From Methanoregulaceae archaeon PtaB.Bin056 (GTDB lineage Archaea > Halobacteriota > Methanomicrobia > Methanomicrobiales > Methanospirillaceae), in contig MVQD01000034.1 of NCBI GenBank assembly GCA_002067095.1, positions 1 through 46,232 on the forward strand: a stretch of DNA of 46,232 nt, read 5' to 3'. Below, piece by piece: positions 1-6,819 of the stretch. Below the pieces are notes generated by a model, which ran no database searches, was not told where the DNA came from, and was given only the letters and a program-made list of their open reading frames with translations. Made by a program: the position numbers and the translations under genes. Each line of letters begins with the position of its first letter. Position 1 is the first letter of the stretch.

Positions 1-856
1 GGAGATCTGATCCGCTTCCCCCTCCTGAAATCACCATGATGTTCCGCTTCAAGTCCGGAGCGATTGTCCTGACCGATGCGGAAACAGGCATAAGGAAGGT
101 CCGGCCGGTCACAGGGTGCACGGACGTGACCACATCAGCCCCATAGACCTCCCGGATTCTCCCGGGTGTCAGCACCTGGGCAGGCGTTCCATCAGCTACC
201 ACCTGCCCCTGCCGGACTATGATGAGACGGTCGCAGTAGAGTGCGGCCAGGTTGAGGTCGTGGAATACCCCGATGATGGTTGAACCTGATGCGGCAAGGC
301 TGCACATGAGTGACAGGATCTCGGACTGGTGTGAGAGATCGAGGTGGGAAGTCGGCTCGTCCAGCAGGAGCACCTTCGTGTCCTGGGCAAGGGCACGGGC
401 AATCAGCACCCGCTGCCATTCCCCGCCGCTCAATGTTCTGATTGAACGGTCGGCGAGGTGGGCAATCCCGGTTTCATCGAGGGCTTTATGACACCGATTA
501 TAATCCTCTGGAGCGAGTGCCGCAAACCGGCTGGTCCGGGCATACCGGGACATCAGGACGACCTGGAGCACGGTGTAGGAGAACGGGCGGCCCTCGTCCT
601 GCGGGACAAACCCGAGCGCCATTCCCAGTTCCGAGGGCGAATAATCGGCAACAGCCTTTCCGTTCAGTTCGAGGACGCCGCTTGACGGGATTATGCGACT
701 GAACGCCCGGAGGAGCGTAGTCTTGCCCGAGCCGTTCGGCCCGATGATGCCGGTAAATGTGCCCTCCGTAAACGAGCAGCTGACGGCTTTCACGATGTCG
801 TCGAGGCCGTATCCCGCATAGAGGTTCTCTGCGTTGATGCCGGACCGGCCATTCAT
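1..856 (-). CDS. btuD: ABC transporter ATP-binding protein, corrinoid/iron-siderophore family (partial)
   Basis: This is the ATPase of a metal-chelate importer that energises uptake through the adjacent permease. The frame is open from an ATG at 856 to the left window edge, about 285 codons, so the C-terminus is missing. Visible motifs are Walker A GPNGSGKT (about residues 39-46), the ABC signature LSGGEWQRV, Walker B LLLDEPTSHLD and the switch His in VFHDLNLA. The start overlaps the permease stop as ATGA, so the two are translationally coupled. After the usual end of such ATPases (about 255 residues) the reading frame continues through a Gly-rich stretch (VISGGGSGSDL), which suggests the C-terminal extension known on some archaeal transporters of this family. 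Corrinoid rather than iron as substrate is inferred from the nearby cbiZ; the symbol is therefore tentative. Confidence 0.88.
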   Translation of the reverse strand, partial: MNGRSGINAENLYAGYGLDDIVKAVSCSFTEGTFTGIIGPNGSGKTTLLRAFSRIIPSSGVLELNGKAVADYSPSELGMALGFVPQDEGRPFSYTVLQVVLMSRYARTSRFAALAPEDYNRCHKALDETGIAHLADRSIRTLSGGEWQRVLIARALAQDTKVLLLDEPTSHLDLSHQSEILSLMCSLAASGSTIIGVFHDLNLAALYCDRLIIVRQGQVVADGTPAQVLTPGRIREVYGADVVTSVHPVTGRTFLMPVSASVRTIAPDLKRNIMVISGGGSGSDL

Positions 857-1800
857 CGGGCTTCCCCCCGCTGGTAGATCAGCCAGACAAAGAACGGCGC
901 CCCGATAAATGCGGTGATGATCCCGACCGGCAGGTCTGAAAAGAAGGTCCGTGCCAGGGTATCGGAGAGGACGAGGAGTATCCCCCCGGCAAGGATAGCG
1001 GCAGGGATGACCACCCGGTTATCAGGGCCAAGAAGCATCCGGACGATATGCGGGGTGACAAGCCCGATAAAGCCGATCGACCCGGCGATTGAGACTGCGC
1101 TGGCAACAAGGAGGGTACTGCCCCCAAGCACTATCCATCGTGCCCGGGCGGCATCTATGCCCAGATGGGCGGCAGTCTCCTCACCGAGCGAGAGGGCGTT
1201 TAAGTCCCGGCCCATGAAAAAGAGCAGAGCCCCGGCAGGGACGAGGATCGCTGTCGAGAGGATCGCATCGTATGGCGATGCATTCCAGAACCCACCCATC
1301 AGCCAGAAGATGATGGAATGGACGTTCTGGCCGGCGACTGCAATCAGGAACGAGACGAGGGCGGAGAAGAAGAACGAAACGGCGATTCCGGTGAGAAGCA
1401 ATGTCTCGACCGAGATTACCCCTCTCCGGCTGGCTATTGCCCAGACAATGAGCATCGCAACGATGGCTCCGATCCATGCAAAGATCGGGACGAAAAACCC
1501 TCCAAGGAACACGATGGCGAGGGATGCACCGAGAGCCCCTCCTGATGAGGTCCCGAGGATATACGGATCTGCCATCGGGTTCCTGAAGAGCGACTGCATC
1601 GCGGCACCGGCAACGGCAAGGCTTCCCCCGACGAAAAATGCGGAGAGGACGCGGGGGAGCCGGATGCCGCCGACGATATCGGCCGCACCAGGCGCTGTGG
1701 TCACGAAACCGAACCCTGCCGGCCCGGTAAGGGTGCAGAGTATGATGGTAAGGACAGCGGCCACGGCAAGGCCGATGATGAGGGAAATGGTCCGGGTCAT
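853..1800 (-). CDS. btuC: ABC transporter permease, FecCD/BtuC family
   Basis: Integral membrane subunit of a vitamin B12/iron-chelate importer, 315 residues, nearly all hydrophobic, with about nine or ten membrane helices as expected for FecCD permeases. The conserved family segment GLVTPHIVRMLLG is present near the C-terminal third, in the region that contacts the ATPase. I chose the ATG at 1800 because GGAG lies 5 bases upstream and the protein then begins with a typical first helix; an upstream in-frame start at 1851 would add 17 residues of unlikely composition. It overlaps the ATPase gene downstream by 4 bases. No substrate-binding protein gene precedes it here; that component may lie beyond the left edge or elsewhere. 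Assignment to corrinoids is by context only. Confidence 0.9.
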   Translation of the reverse strand: MTRTISLIIGLAVAAVLTIILCTLTGPAGFGFVTTAPGAADIVGGIRLPRVLSAFFVGGSLAVAGAAMQSLFRNPMADPYILGTSSGGALGASLAIVFLGGFFVPIFAWIGAIVAMLIVWAIASRRGVISVETLLLTGIAVSFFFSALVSFLIAVAGQNVHSIIFWLMGGFWNASPYDAILSTAILVPAGALLFFMGRDLNALSLGEETAAHLGIDAARARWIVLGGSTLLVASAVSIAGSIGFIGLVTPHIVRMLLGPDNRVVIPAAILAGGILLVLSDTLARTFFSDLPVGIITAFIGAPFFVWLIYQRGEAR

Positions 1801-1993
1801 GAGGACTCCATCACACCCGTCAGGCCGGGTAAATGTTGCCGGGTAGTGCAATGGATCGGGAGAGACATCGCATCCAGGATTGGGAAATTGGTAAATGTGG
1901 AGGGGGAAAAAATCCCCCTGTCAGAAGATTCCCGTTTCCTGGGATCGGCATTTCGGAATATTGTTCCGGTCATCATGATCCGGATCATTTCTC

Positions 1994-2359
1994 TCATGTT
2001 GCAGGGTTGACAGTACTTCGTTCGCATTTCACGGCATACTGGATGAAAGAGTCCGGGTCAGCGAAGGGCCATGCCTCCCGCGCCATAATCGCATCTATGT
2101 CGGAGCGGAAGACGTTCACCAACTCCCGTTCACCGGGAACATAGGAGTACCGCACTTCAAGGGAATTTTCATCCCCCTTCAGCCCGGCCTGGCGGGACAG
2201 GTTATATGCCACCGGGACCGCCCAGGAGTACGCCTGCATGTCAAGGTAGACCTTGCTGACCAGCACCTGATACCTATGACGGATCGTCACATCGTTCTCG
2301 AAATTCTCGACTGCCTGCCGGGTAGGAACGGCAGGTTGACATCCGTAGTATAATGCCAT
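1994..2359 (-). CDS. Hypothetical protein, 121 aa
   Basis: I do not recognise this protein. It is 121 residues, soluble-looking, without signal peptide or membrane helix, with balanced composition and GC-rich third positions like its neighbours, which argues that it is real. An SD-like GAGGT lies 6 bases before the ATG. It occupies the place upstream of the permease where a substrate-binding protein would be expected, but it has no lipobox and is far too short for that role. About 190 bases separate it from the permease start. It could share a transcript with the transporter, but the sequence does not show this. Confidence 0.6.
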   Translation of the reverse strand: MALYYGCQPAVPTRQAVENFENDVTIRHRYQVLVSKVYLDMQAYSWAVPVAYNLSRQAGLKGDENSLEVRYSYVPGERELVNVFRSDIDAIMAREAWPFADPDSFIQYAVKCERSTVNPAT

Positions 2360-2383
2360 TACTGACCTCGCGTTCTCGATTTT

Positions 2384-2405
2384 GATAAAAGGGAGAAGTT
2401 CCCTT
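2384..2405 (-). terminator. Hairpin plus T-run after the pilin pair
   Basis: On the minus strand, just after the stop of the second pilin, a 6-bp perfect stem (AAGGGA/TCCCTT) with a 5-base loop runs into TTTT. It resembles an intrinsic terminator and would end the pilin transcript before the 121-aa gene. Confidence 0.5.
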
Positions 2406-2410
2406 ATTGT

Positions 2411-3031
2411 TCAGACGAGAACTACCTCACCACTCGAGATTACCCGGCTGCTTGTCTTGTCGATGATCTTGTATTGCAGTTTTGTATTCATGTAAGCGGC
2501 CTTCCCGCCCGCCGTTCCTTCAGGTTTCCAGGAGATCTGTGCTGCATTGTCATATCCATATAAGGGGACATCGTCAATGCGACAGTTGTCTGCATAGAGC
2601 ATGAACTTGTCACCGGGGGTAATGAATCCGTCAGAGCTCCCGATTTCCCTTATGTAGGATTTTATCTCATCGGGAAGACAATTTCCCGTCGGGATTACAT
2701 CGAAGGTATCGATGTCGTATTTGGCATCACCGCTCTGGAGTTGAATATAGATATCAGACAGCGCAAAGGCATCTCCGCCAGTATGTTCAAAGAGAAAGCC
2801 ATTCTTTGCAGTGAAATTTACCGGATACGTGGGAGCCCAGTCGGTCTTGTCAGTGTCCTGAATGCCCTCAATAACGGTACTCGCTTTGAGAGAGACCTGA
2901 GGAGTCTTACTCTGATCCGAGCTTAATCCCCCGGCAAAGGCACTCACGACCGCCGCAATGATGATCGTGACCACGAGCATCAGCATAACCCCAACAACAG
3001 GTGAAACCGCGGATTCTCTCCCGGGCTTCAT
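2411..3031 (-). CDS. Archaeal type IV pilin (second of pair)
   Basis: Secreted pilin subunit, 206 residues. The N-terminus has a short charged leader followed by AVSPVVGVMLMLVV, the conserved archaeal pilin motif (Pilin_N / DUF1628) cut by the archaeal prepilin peptidase, then a continuous hydrophobic helix to about residue 35 that would form the filament core. The remainder is a polar, beta-rich-looking head without recognised domain. Its ATG overlaps the stop of the upstream pilin as ATGA, and an SD-like GAGGTG sits inside that gene, so the two are co-translated. No pilus ATPase, platform protein or peptidase gene is in the window; assembly machinery must be elsewhere. It may serve adhesion, but the head gives no specific clue. 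Confidence 0.88.
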   Translation of the reverse strand: MKPGRESAVSPVVGVMLMLVVTIIIAAVVSAFAGGLSSDQSKTPQVSLKASTVIEGIQDTDKTDWAPTYPVNFTAKNGFLFEHTGGDAFALSDIYIQLQSGDAKYDIDTFDVIPTGNCLPDEIKSYIREIGSSDGFITPGDKFMLYADNCRIDDVPLYGYDNAAQISWKPEGTAGGKAAYMNTKLQYKIIDKTSSRVISSGEVVLV

Positions 3032-3627
3032 GGCACAACCACCTCTCTATCGAGTATGTATTTCCCGCTGGGAACATGAATGATCTTTACATCGACAACA
3101 GATCCTGTCTTAAATTTGAAGTCGGTATCCGCAATATCGAATCCAAGGATCGCACTGGTGCCGATATCAGACCCGGAACTGAGAATATCCCCTGTTTTCC
3201 AGGTGTAGTTACCGAAATCCTTGGCGGGATTGTTACCGGAATACCCTAGTGACATATCGTTAAGGAAGGGCACCCGTGTGAAGGTTCCATAACCGTAAAG
3301 GTCCGAAGAATCGCTCGACGGGGTCTGCGTGTGTTTGATAGAGGTGCCATTGGGATGTGTGTAATAGGTGATGATATTGAGGTCCTTTGTCGGGATAGAA
3401 TCCCCGCTCAAATGCTCAAACACCATCTTCGTTTCGACGTATGCCGGTCCCATGCCCCCGTCATCTTTCATGAATTTTACATCGATCGATGCTGAGGGCG
3501 CAACCTTGGTGCCGCCTGCGAGCCCTCCGGCAAATCCGCTTACCACCGCGGCGATAATAATCGTCACCACAAGCATGAGCATGACGCCGACAACCGGTGA
3601 TACGGCGTCTTCTTTTGTTATTTCCAT
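3028..3627 (-). CDS. Archaeal type IV pilin (first of pair)
   Basis: Pilin of 199 residues with leader MEITKED followed by the same AVSPVVGVMLMLVVTIIIAAVV block as the downstream pilin; the two share the first about 35 residues closely, but their heads differ, indicating an old duplication with divergent exposed domains. The start at 3627 is chosen because GGAGG lies 7 bases upstream; a longer frame from 3678 would put 17 extra residues before the leader, which is wrong for a prepilin. The hydrophobic segment acts as membrane anchor before assembly and filament core after. A TATA element lies about 76 bases upstream. Confidence 0.9.
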   Translation of the reverse strand: MEITKEDAVSPVVGVMLMLVVTIIIAAVVSGFAGGLAGGTKVAPSASIDVKFMKDDGGMGPAYVETKMVFEHLSGDSIPTKDLNIITYYTHPNGTSIKHTQTPSSDSSDLYGYGTFTRVPFLNDMSLGYSGNNPAKDFGNYTWKTGDILSSGSDIGTSAILGFDIADTDFKFKTGSVVDVKIIHVPSGKYILDREVVVP

Positions 3628-3703
3628 ACATATTCCTCCATTTTTCTGGAGTTGTGCAGGGAGGGCCCGTCCCTTCACAACGCAAATGAATTTTAATTAC
3701 AAC

Positions 3704-3712
3704 TATTTAAAT
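3704..3712 (-). promoter_or_regulatory. TATA box of the pilin operon
   Basis: On the minus strand ATTTAAATA lies in a conspicuously AT-rich block (about 3685-3765) between divergent genes. A transcript starting about 25 bases downstream would have a leader of roughly 50 bases containing the GGAGG before the pilin start. Confidence 0.55.
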
Positions 3713-3749
3713 TGATCAATTATATTTGAACTAAATAAGATCAACTTGT

Positions 3750-3758
3750 TTTATATAT
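3750..3758 (+). promoter_or_regulatory. TATA box of cbiZ
   Basis: TTTATATAT, a strong archaeal TATA match, sits 91 bases before the cbiZ ATG in the same AT-rich divergent region as the pilin promoter. The predicted start near 3780 leaves a leader of about 70 bases that ends in AGGTGA, 6 bases before the start codon. Confidence 0.6.
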
Positions 3759-3848
3759 TTCAAGCGAGAGAGTATGTAGCAAATTATTCAACGCCATTTC
3801 ACTCTATCCGAAAATCCCGGTCTTTTCCGGCCATGCAGGTGAATTCAC

Positions 3849-4442
3849 ATGGACTACGATTATTCAGACTCCACGCTTGTCATCAGGGGGAAATTTCTTG
3901 CTGTATCGACCGGAGTCGACGGGGACCTCCGGCGGGTGGATGCTCTCTTCAACCACACTGTTCCCCGCGACTGGCATGATACTTCCCCGACCCTTTTTCT
4001 CTCAGATATTGCCAGGTTGGAAGGGATTTGCGGTGATTATTTCGGGCTACTCACTGCGGTTCCCATGTCAGCCCTCCTGATATGCCGGTCCGGGTTCCTG
4101 ACGGTATTCATTACGGCGGGGATCTCGAACCATACCATCAATATTATCGCGGTGAGCACAGAAGGGATGTCCAAAAACGCCCTCCTCGAGTCAGTGGCAA
4201 CAATAAGCAGTGCAAAGACACAGGCGCTCCTTGAGACAGGGAGGGGAATTGTCGCGACCCCCACCGATGCGGTCATCATGGCCTGCGAAGGGGAAGAGAT
4301 CCACCAGTATACCGGGATTGTCACTGCGGTTGGAAGCCGGCTTGCGGAATGCGTAAGACGCGGAGTTCCTATCGCCCTCTCCCTGTATGAGAACAATTCC
4401 GATACCCCCGTGGTTCTCGATGTCGAAGCATCCCGAACCTAA
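3849..4442 (+). CDS. cbiZ: Adenosylcobinamide amidohydrolase CbiZ
   Basis: CbiZ removes the aminopropanol side chain of salvaged adenosylcobinamide to give adenosylcobyric acid, which re-enters B12 synthesis; methanogens need corrinoids for methyl transfer. The 197-residue protein has the family landmarks in order: AVSTGVDG near residue 18, GLLTAVPM near 73, VFITAGISNHTINIIAV near 93-110, SAKTQALL near 130, ATPTDAVI near 145 and YTGIVTAVG near 160. SD AGGTGA is 6 bases before the ATG. The FecCD-type importer 2 kb away on the other strand would supply the substrate, which is the main reason to call that importer corrinoid-specific. It has no signal peptide and should be cytoplasmic. Confidence 0.82.
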   Translation: MDYDYSDSTLVIRGKFLAVSTGVDGDLRRVDALFNHTVPRDWHDTSPTLFLSDIARLEGICGDYFGLLTAVPMSALLICRSGFLTVFITAGISNHTINIIAVSTEGMSKNALLESVATISSAKTQALLETGRGIVATPTDAVIMACEGEEIHQYTGIVTAVGSRLAECVRRGVPIALSLYENNSDTPVVLDVEASRT

Positions 4443-4545
4443 TGAGATATACATAAAGTCATCCGGTCACACTCTTCCCCTAACGAAATACGCGTATTCG
4501 ATTTTGATGTCAGAGCAACGTCTCATGTACTCTCCCACTCTCAAT

Positions 4546-4566
4546 GCTGGCACCTCCCCTGCCAGC
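4546..4566 (+). repeat. Inverted repeat after cbiZ
   Basis: A perfect 7-bp stem (GCTGGCA/TGCCAGC) with a 7-base loop lies 104 bases past the cbiZ stop. It is not followed by a T-run, so it may be a transcript-end structure or chance. Confidence 0.3.
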
Positions 4567-4681
4567 GGGTGAAATAGAGGTATCGTCTCACCCACATATG
4601 ATATCAGGCAGGAAGGAACGTGCCCGTTTTTGTCATAACATCAAAAAAATAGATAACACTTAATATGAGGATTCATCAAAT

Positions 4682-5473
4682 ATGTCAAGAATGAAGAGGA
4701 GGGCATCACGTCACTTCCTGGCAGTATTCGCGCTTCTCGTGCTTGTTTCCTCTCTCTCACTCTTTTGCGGGTGCGTAGAGGTAGGGGCTGACGATGAACC
4801 GCAGGTGCCGGTCACGCAGGGCATGCCGGTCCCCACCCCTACGCCTCCTTCAGCACAGGAACCGTCAGTCCCATGGGAACCCTGGATGGGCGTTCCGCCC
4901 GATCACTATTACCAGGAAAATAATCCATCTATCACGGGTGCATCGGGAACCGGCCCGGGTCTTGCCACGTACATCGACCCGATTCCCCCCAGTATTGCGG
5001 GAAATATCTCACACAGGATGCTGAACCAGAGCCCCGAATTCTTCCCAAGGCCCTTTGACTATCCCACTGCTCCCTTCTTCCAGGAAGCCTATTCGCTCTC
5101 CTGGAACAACATCGCCCTCGTGGCGGAACCCAAGTCCCCGCCGTTTGTCATCGAATTCAAGGTAGAGGCCGGGACCAAAAATCCCTACGACGCCCAGGTG
5201 CTCATCACGGTAAGGGATAATGTAACGGGAAGGGTCGTAGCCGAGGAAGGATACAACGGGGCATACAGTTCCGAACCGGAGAAGAGGATCATCATCAGGG
5301 AAGCGGGGAAATATCATATCAACATTTACGGATACAAGGCAGGCGTCCATATCGTCCTCAGAGGGGGCGTCCCGGAAGACCAGGCAGTTCCATACGGGAC
5401 ATTTACCACGCATCTCACCCAACCTGTTGCACAGGTGCCGGCGGAGTATTACCAGGAAGAGGAAGTCTGGTAG
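4682..5473 (+). CDS. Hypothetical lipoprotein, 263 aa
   Basis: Secreted, lipid-anchored protein of unknown function. A basic N-terminus is followed by a hydrophobic stretch and a lipobox ending LFCGC, with the modified Cys at residue 31. A Pro/Thr-rich linker (about residues 40-65) leads into a domain with aromatic and Asn-rich segments and a beta-rich C-terminal half (about 150-240) containing EFKVEAGTKNPY and RIIIREAGKYHINIYGY, which reads like a carbohydrate- or protein-binding beta sandwich; I cannot name the family. An A-rich TATA-like stretch around 4645-4655 would give a very short leader. The gene stands alone, convergent with the membrane protein that follows. Confidence 0.8.
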   Translation: MSRMKRRASRHFLAVFALLVLVSSLSLFCGCVEVGADDEPQVPVTQGMPVPTPTPPSAQEPSVPWEPWMGVPPDHYYQENNPSITGASGTGPGLATYIDPIPPSIAGNISHRMLNQSPEFFPRPFDYPTAPFFQEAYSLSWNNIALVAEPKSPPFVIEFKVEAGTKNPYDAQVLITVRDNVTGRVVAEEGYNGAYSSEPEKRIIIREAGKYHINIYGYKAGVHIVLRGGVPEDQAVPYGTFTTHLTQPVAQVPAEYYQEEEVW

Positions 5474-5493
5474 GACCTGCCTGTTTTTCTTTC

Positions 5494-5880
5494 TCAGAAA
5501 TGGAAAAACGGGCATTCCTGCCCGCAGAGCGTGATGAGCACCGAGGTGTTGTTCATCACCACGACGGAATACCACCCGGTGATGACGAGCATCATGATGA
5601 GTCCCGACCCTTTCAACTTCAGTTCGGACCATTGTGCCACGCCAACGATGACGATCAGGACAAAACCCTTGATGAGCAGGTGAAAGAATACATTGTCCAC
5701 CACGGGGACCATCACGTGGTTTACCTCAAAGCCTCCAAGGGAGAGGATCATGTCGGTGGTCGCAATGTCGAGGGCAAAGAGGACATAGATGAGGATGATG
5801 CAGAGGAAGACGTTGTTTGGGATCTGGCTCCTGAAAAACGATCCGACCATGTCCGCTTTCGGCACTGCGACGGCATTCAT
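5494..5880 (-). CDS. Small three-helix membrane protein, DUF5658-like
   Basis: A 128-residue membrane protein with predicted helices at about 23-45, 64-83 and 92-115. The loop DIATTDMILSLGGFEVNHVM matches the pattern of archaeal DUF5658 proteins (an Asp-Thr pair, then a Gly-Gly-x-Glu-x-Asn motif). Its function is unknown. A run of G residues on the minus strand (GGGGGGA) precedes the ATG by 8 bases and could act as ribosome site. An AT-rich TATA-like element lies near 5959-5970. The C-terminus carries a Cys pair (CGQEC) before the terminal Phe-rich tail. Confidence 0.72.
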   Translation of the reverse strand: MNAVAVPKADMVGSFFRSQIPNNVFLCIILIYVLFALDIATTDMILSLGGFEVNHVMVPVVDNVFFHLLIKGFVLIVIVGVAQWSELKLKGSGLIMMLVITGWYSVVVMNNTSVLITLCGQECPFFHF

Positions 5881-6277
5881 ATTTCAGTCCCCCCCGTAAT
5901 ATTCCGGGAATGCCATGCACTGCACCGTTTCATGCCTTTCGAAGTAATCATTTTTCGCAATTATTAAATCTTCAGGTCCGGTCATGATACATGCGTGGGC
6001 ATACCCGTTCCAGTTTCCTTTCGCATATGGCTGAACGCAATAAATCTGCCATTGAACCATCAGCCTTTGACTGCAGGGGCTTCACTGCAGGATAGTGAAA
6101 CCCGGGTGAGGGGAGAGAAGGTATACTGTGCGGGTGAGAGTAATACAGGTAGCCCGACAATCCATCATGCAAATACCATCGCCCCTTAACCGGCAAGGAC
6201 AAGAATATAAAAAGTTATGGAGGAGGATTTCACATGATTTCGAAACGTGAAGGAGAATACACGAGAGGAGGAACACC
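5881..6277. other. Divergent intergenic region
   Basis: Nearly 400 bases between the DUF5658-like gene (minus) and the MTH1187 gene (plus). It holds a TATA-like element for the left gene near 5959-5970, a hairpin at 6077-6103 (GGG, one mismatch, TTCACT, 7-base loop, AGTGAA, CCC), a clear TATA element at 6204-6213 and a 15-codon upstream ORF at 6234. No known RNA family was recognised; in particular I see no thiamine riboswitch consensus. Confidence 0.5.
6204..6213 (+). promoter_or_regulatory. TATA box of the MTH1187-family gene
   Basis: AATATAAAAA is a good archaeal TATA match. A start about 25-28 bases downstream falls at or just before the short upstream ORF at 6234, which could then be read from a nearly leaderless transcript. 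Confidence 0.55.
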
Positions 6278-6281
6278 ATGA
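6234..6281 (+). CDS. Possible 15-codon upstream ORF
   Basis: An ATG preceded by GGAGGAGG at 7 bases opens a 15-codon frame (MISKREGEYTRGGTP) whose TGA overlaps the ATG of the MTH1187-family gene as ATGA. The strong SD and exact coupling suggest a leader peptide, yet the GGAGGAGG may lie upstream of the transcription start implied by the TATA box, in which case it is fortuitous. The GAGGAGG inside this frame serves the downstream gene. Confidence 0.3.
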   Translation: MISKREGEYTRGGTP

Positions 6282-6571
6282 TCATCGCAGAAATCAGCAT
6301 AGTCCCTGTGGGGACAGGAACCCCGGGTGTGAGTGCATTCGTGAAGGCTGCACTTGAGGAATTGAAAAAACAGGAACGGGTCAGGGTCGAACCCGGGGCC
6401 ATGGGAACAGTAATCGAGGCTTCGAACCTGCGGGACTTATTCGATGCGGTCGAAAGAGCGCACAATTCAGTCCTCGCGATGGGCGCAAAAAGGGTCGTGA
6501 CCGAGGTAAAAATCGACGAGAGAAGGGATAAGGAAGCTACAATCGAATCAAAAATCAGAACGCTGCAGTGA
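6278..6571 (+). CDS. MTH1187 family thiamine-binding protein
   Basis: A 97-residue cytoplasmic protein of the MTH1187/YkoF-like group (DUF77), a ferredoxin-like fold that assembles as a tetramer and binds thiamine-like ligands in characterised members. Family features are the start MIIAEISIVPVGTG, the segment VEPGAMGTVIEA around residues 45-55, and the C-terminal strand RVVTEVKIDERRDK. Length is typical. GAGGAGG is 7 bases before the ATG. It is a single gene with its own promoter; the following 248 bases before the kinase gene show nothing I can assign. A metabolic role beyond ligand binding is not established. Confidence 0.85.
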   Translation: MIIAEISIVPVGTGTPGVSAFVKAALEELKKQERVRVEPGAMGTVIEASNLRDLFDAVERAHNSVLAMGAKRVVTEVKIDERRDKEATIESKIRTLQ

Positions 6572-6819
6572 CTTTCCTTTCATACATGGAATGCTCCCAT
6601 GTCCTTGTACTTATGCGGTGCGACGAGGATTCCTGGGAGGACCATCCTATGACCCCTCTTTTCGTCACATGAATTTACGAATCCCAAAAAACCCTAACGT
6701 GGCGGCAGAGAGCGTGAGAATCGCCCTGTGGTGGGCTGCACCTGTAATCGAATGGAGATCGTGCGAAGAAAAAAATCGCGAAAGCACGCCGATCTCACCA
6801 TAGTGAACTCAAGACCACC

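Noticed and set aside
1797-2027. 76-codon minus-strand frame ending as ATGA with the permease start
   Set aside because: It overlaps the 121-aa frame, has Cys/Met/Arg-rich, non-coding-like composition, and the permease has its own GGAG in the same place.
5967-6277. Thiamine (TPP) riboswitch before the thiamine-binding-like gene
   Set aside because: I searched by eye for the conserved CTGAGA and ACCTGA-type blocks and found neither in the right arrangement.
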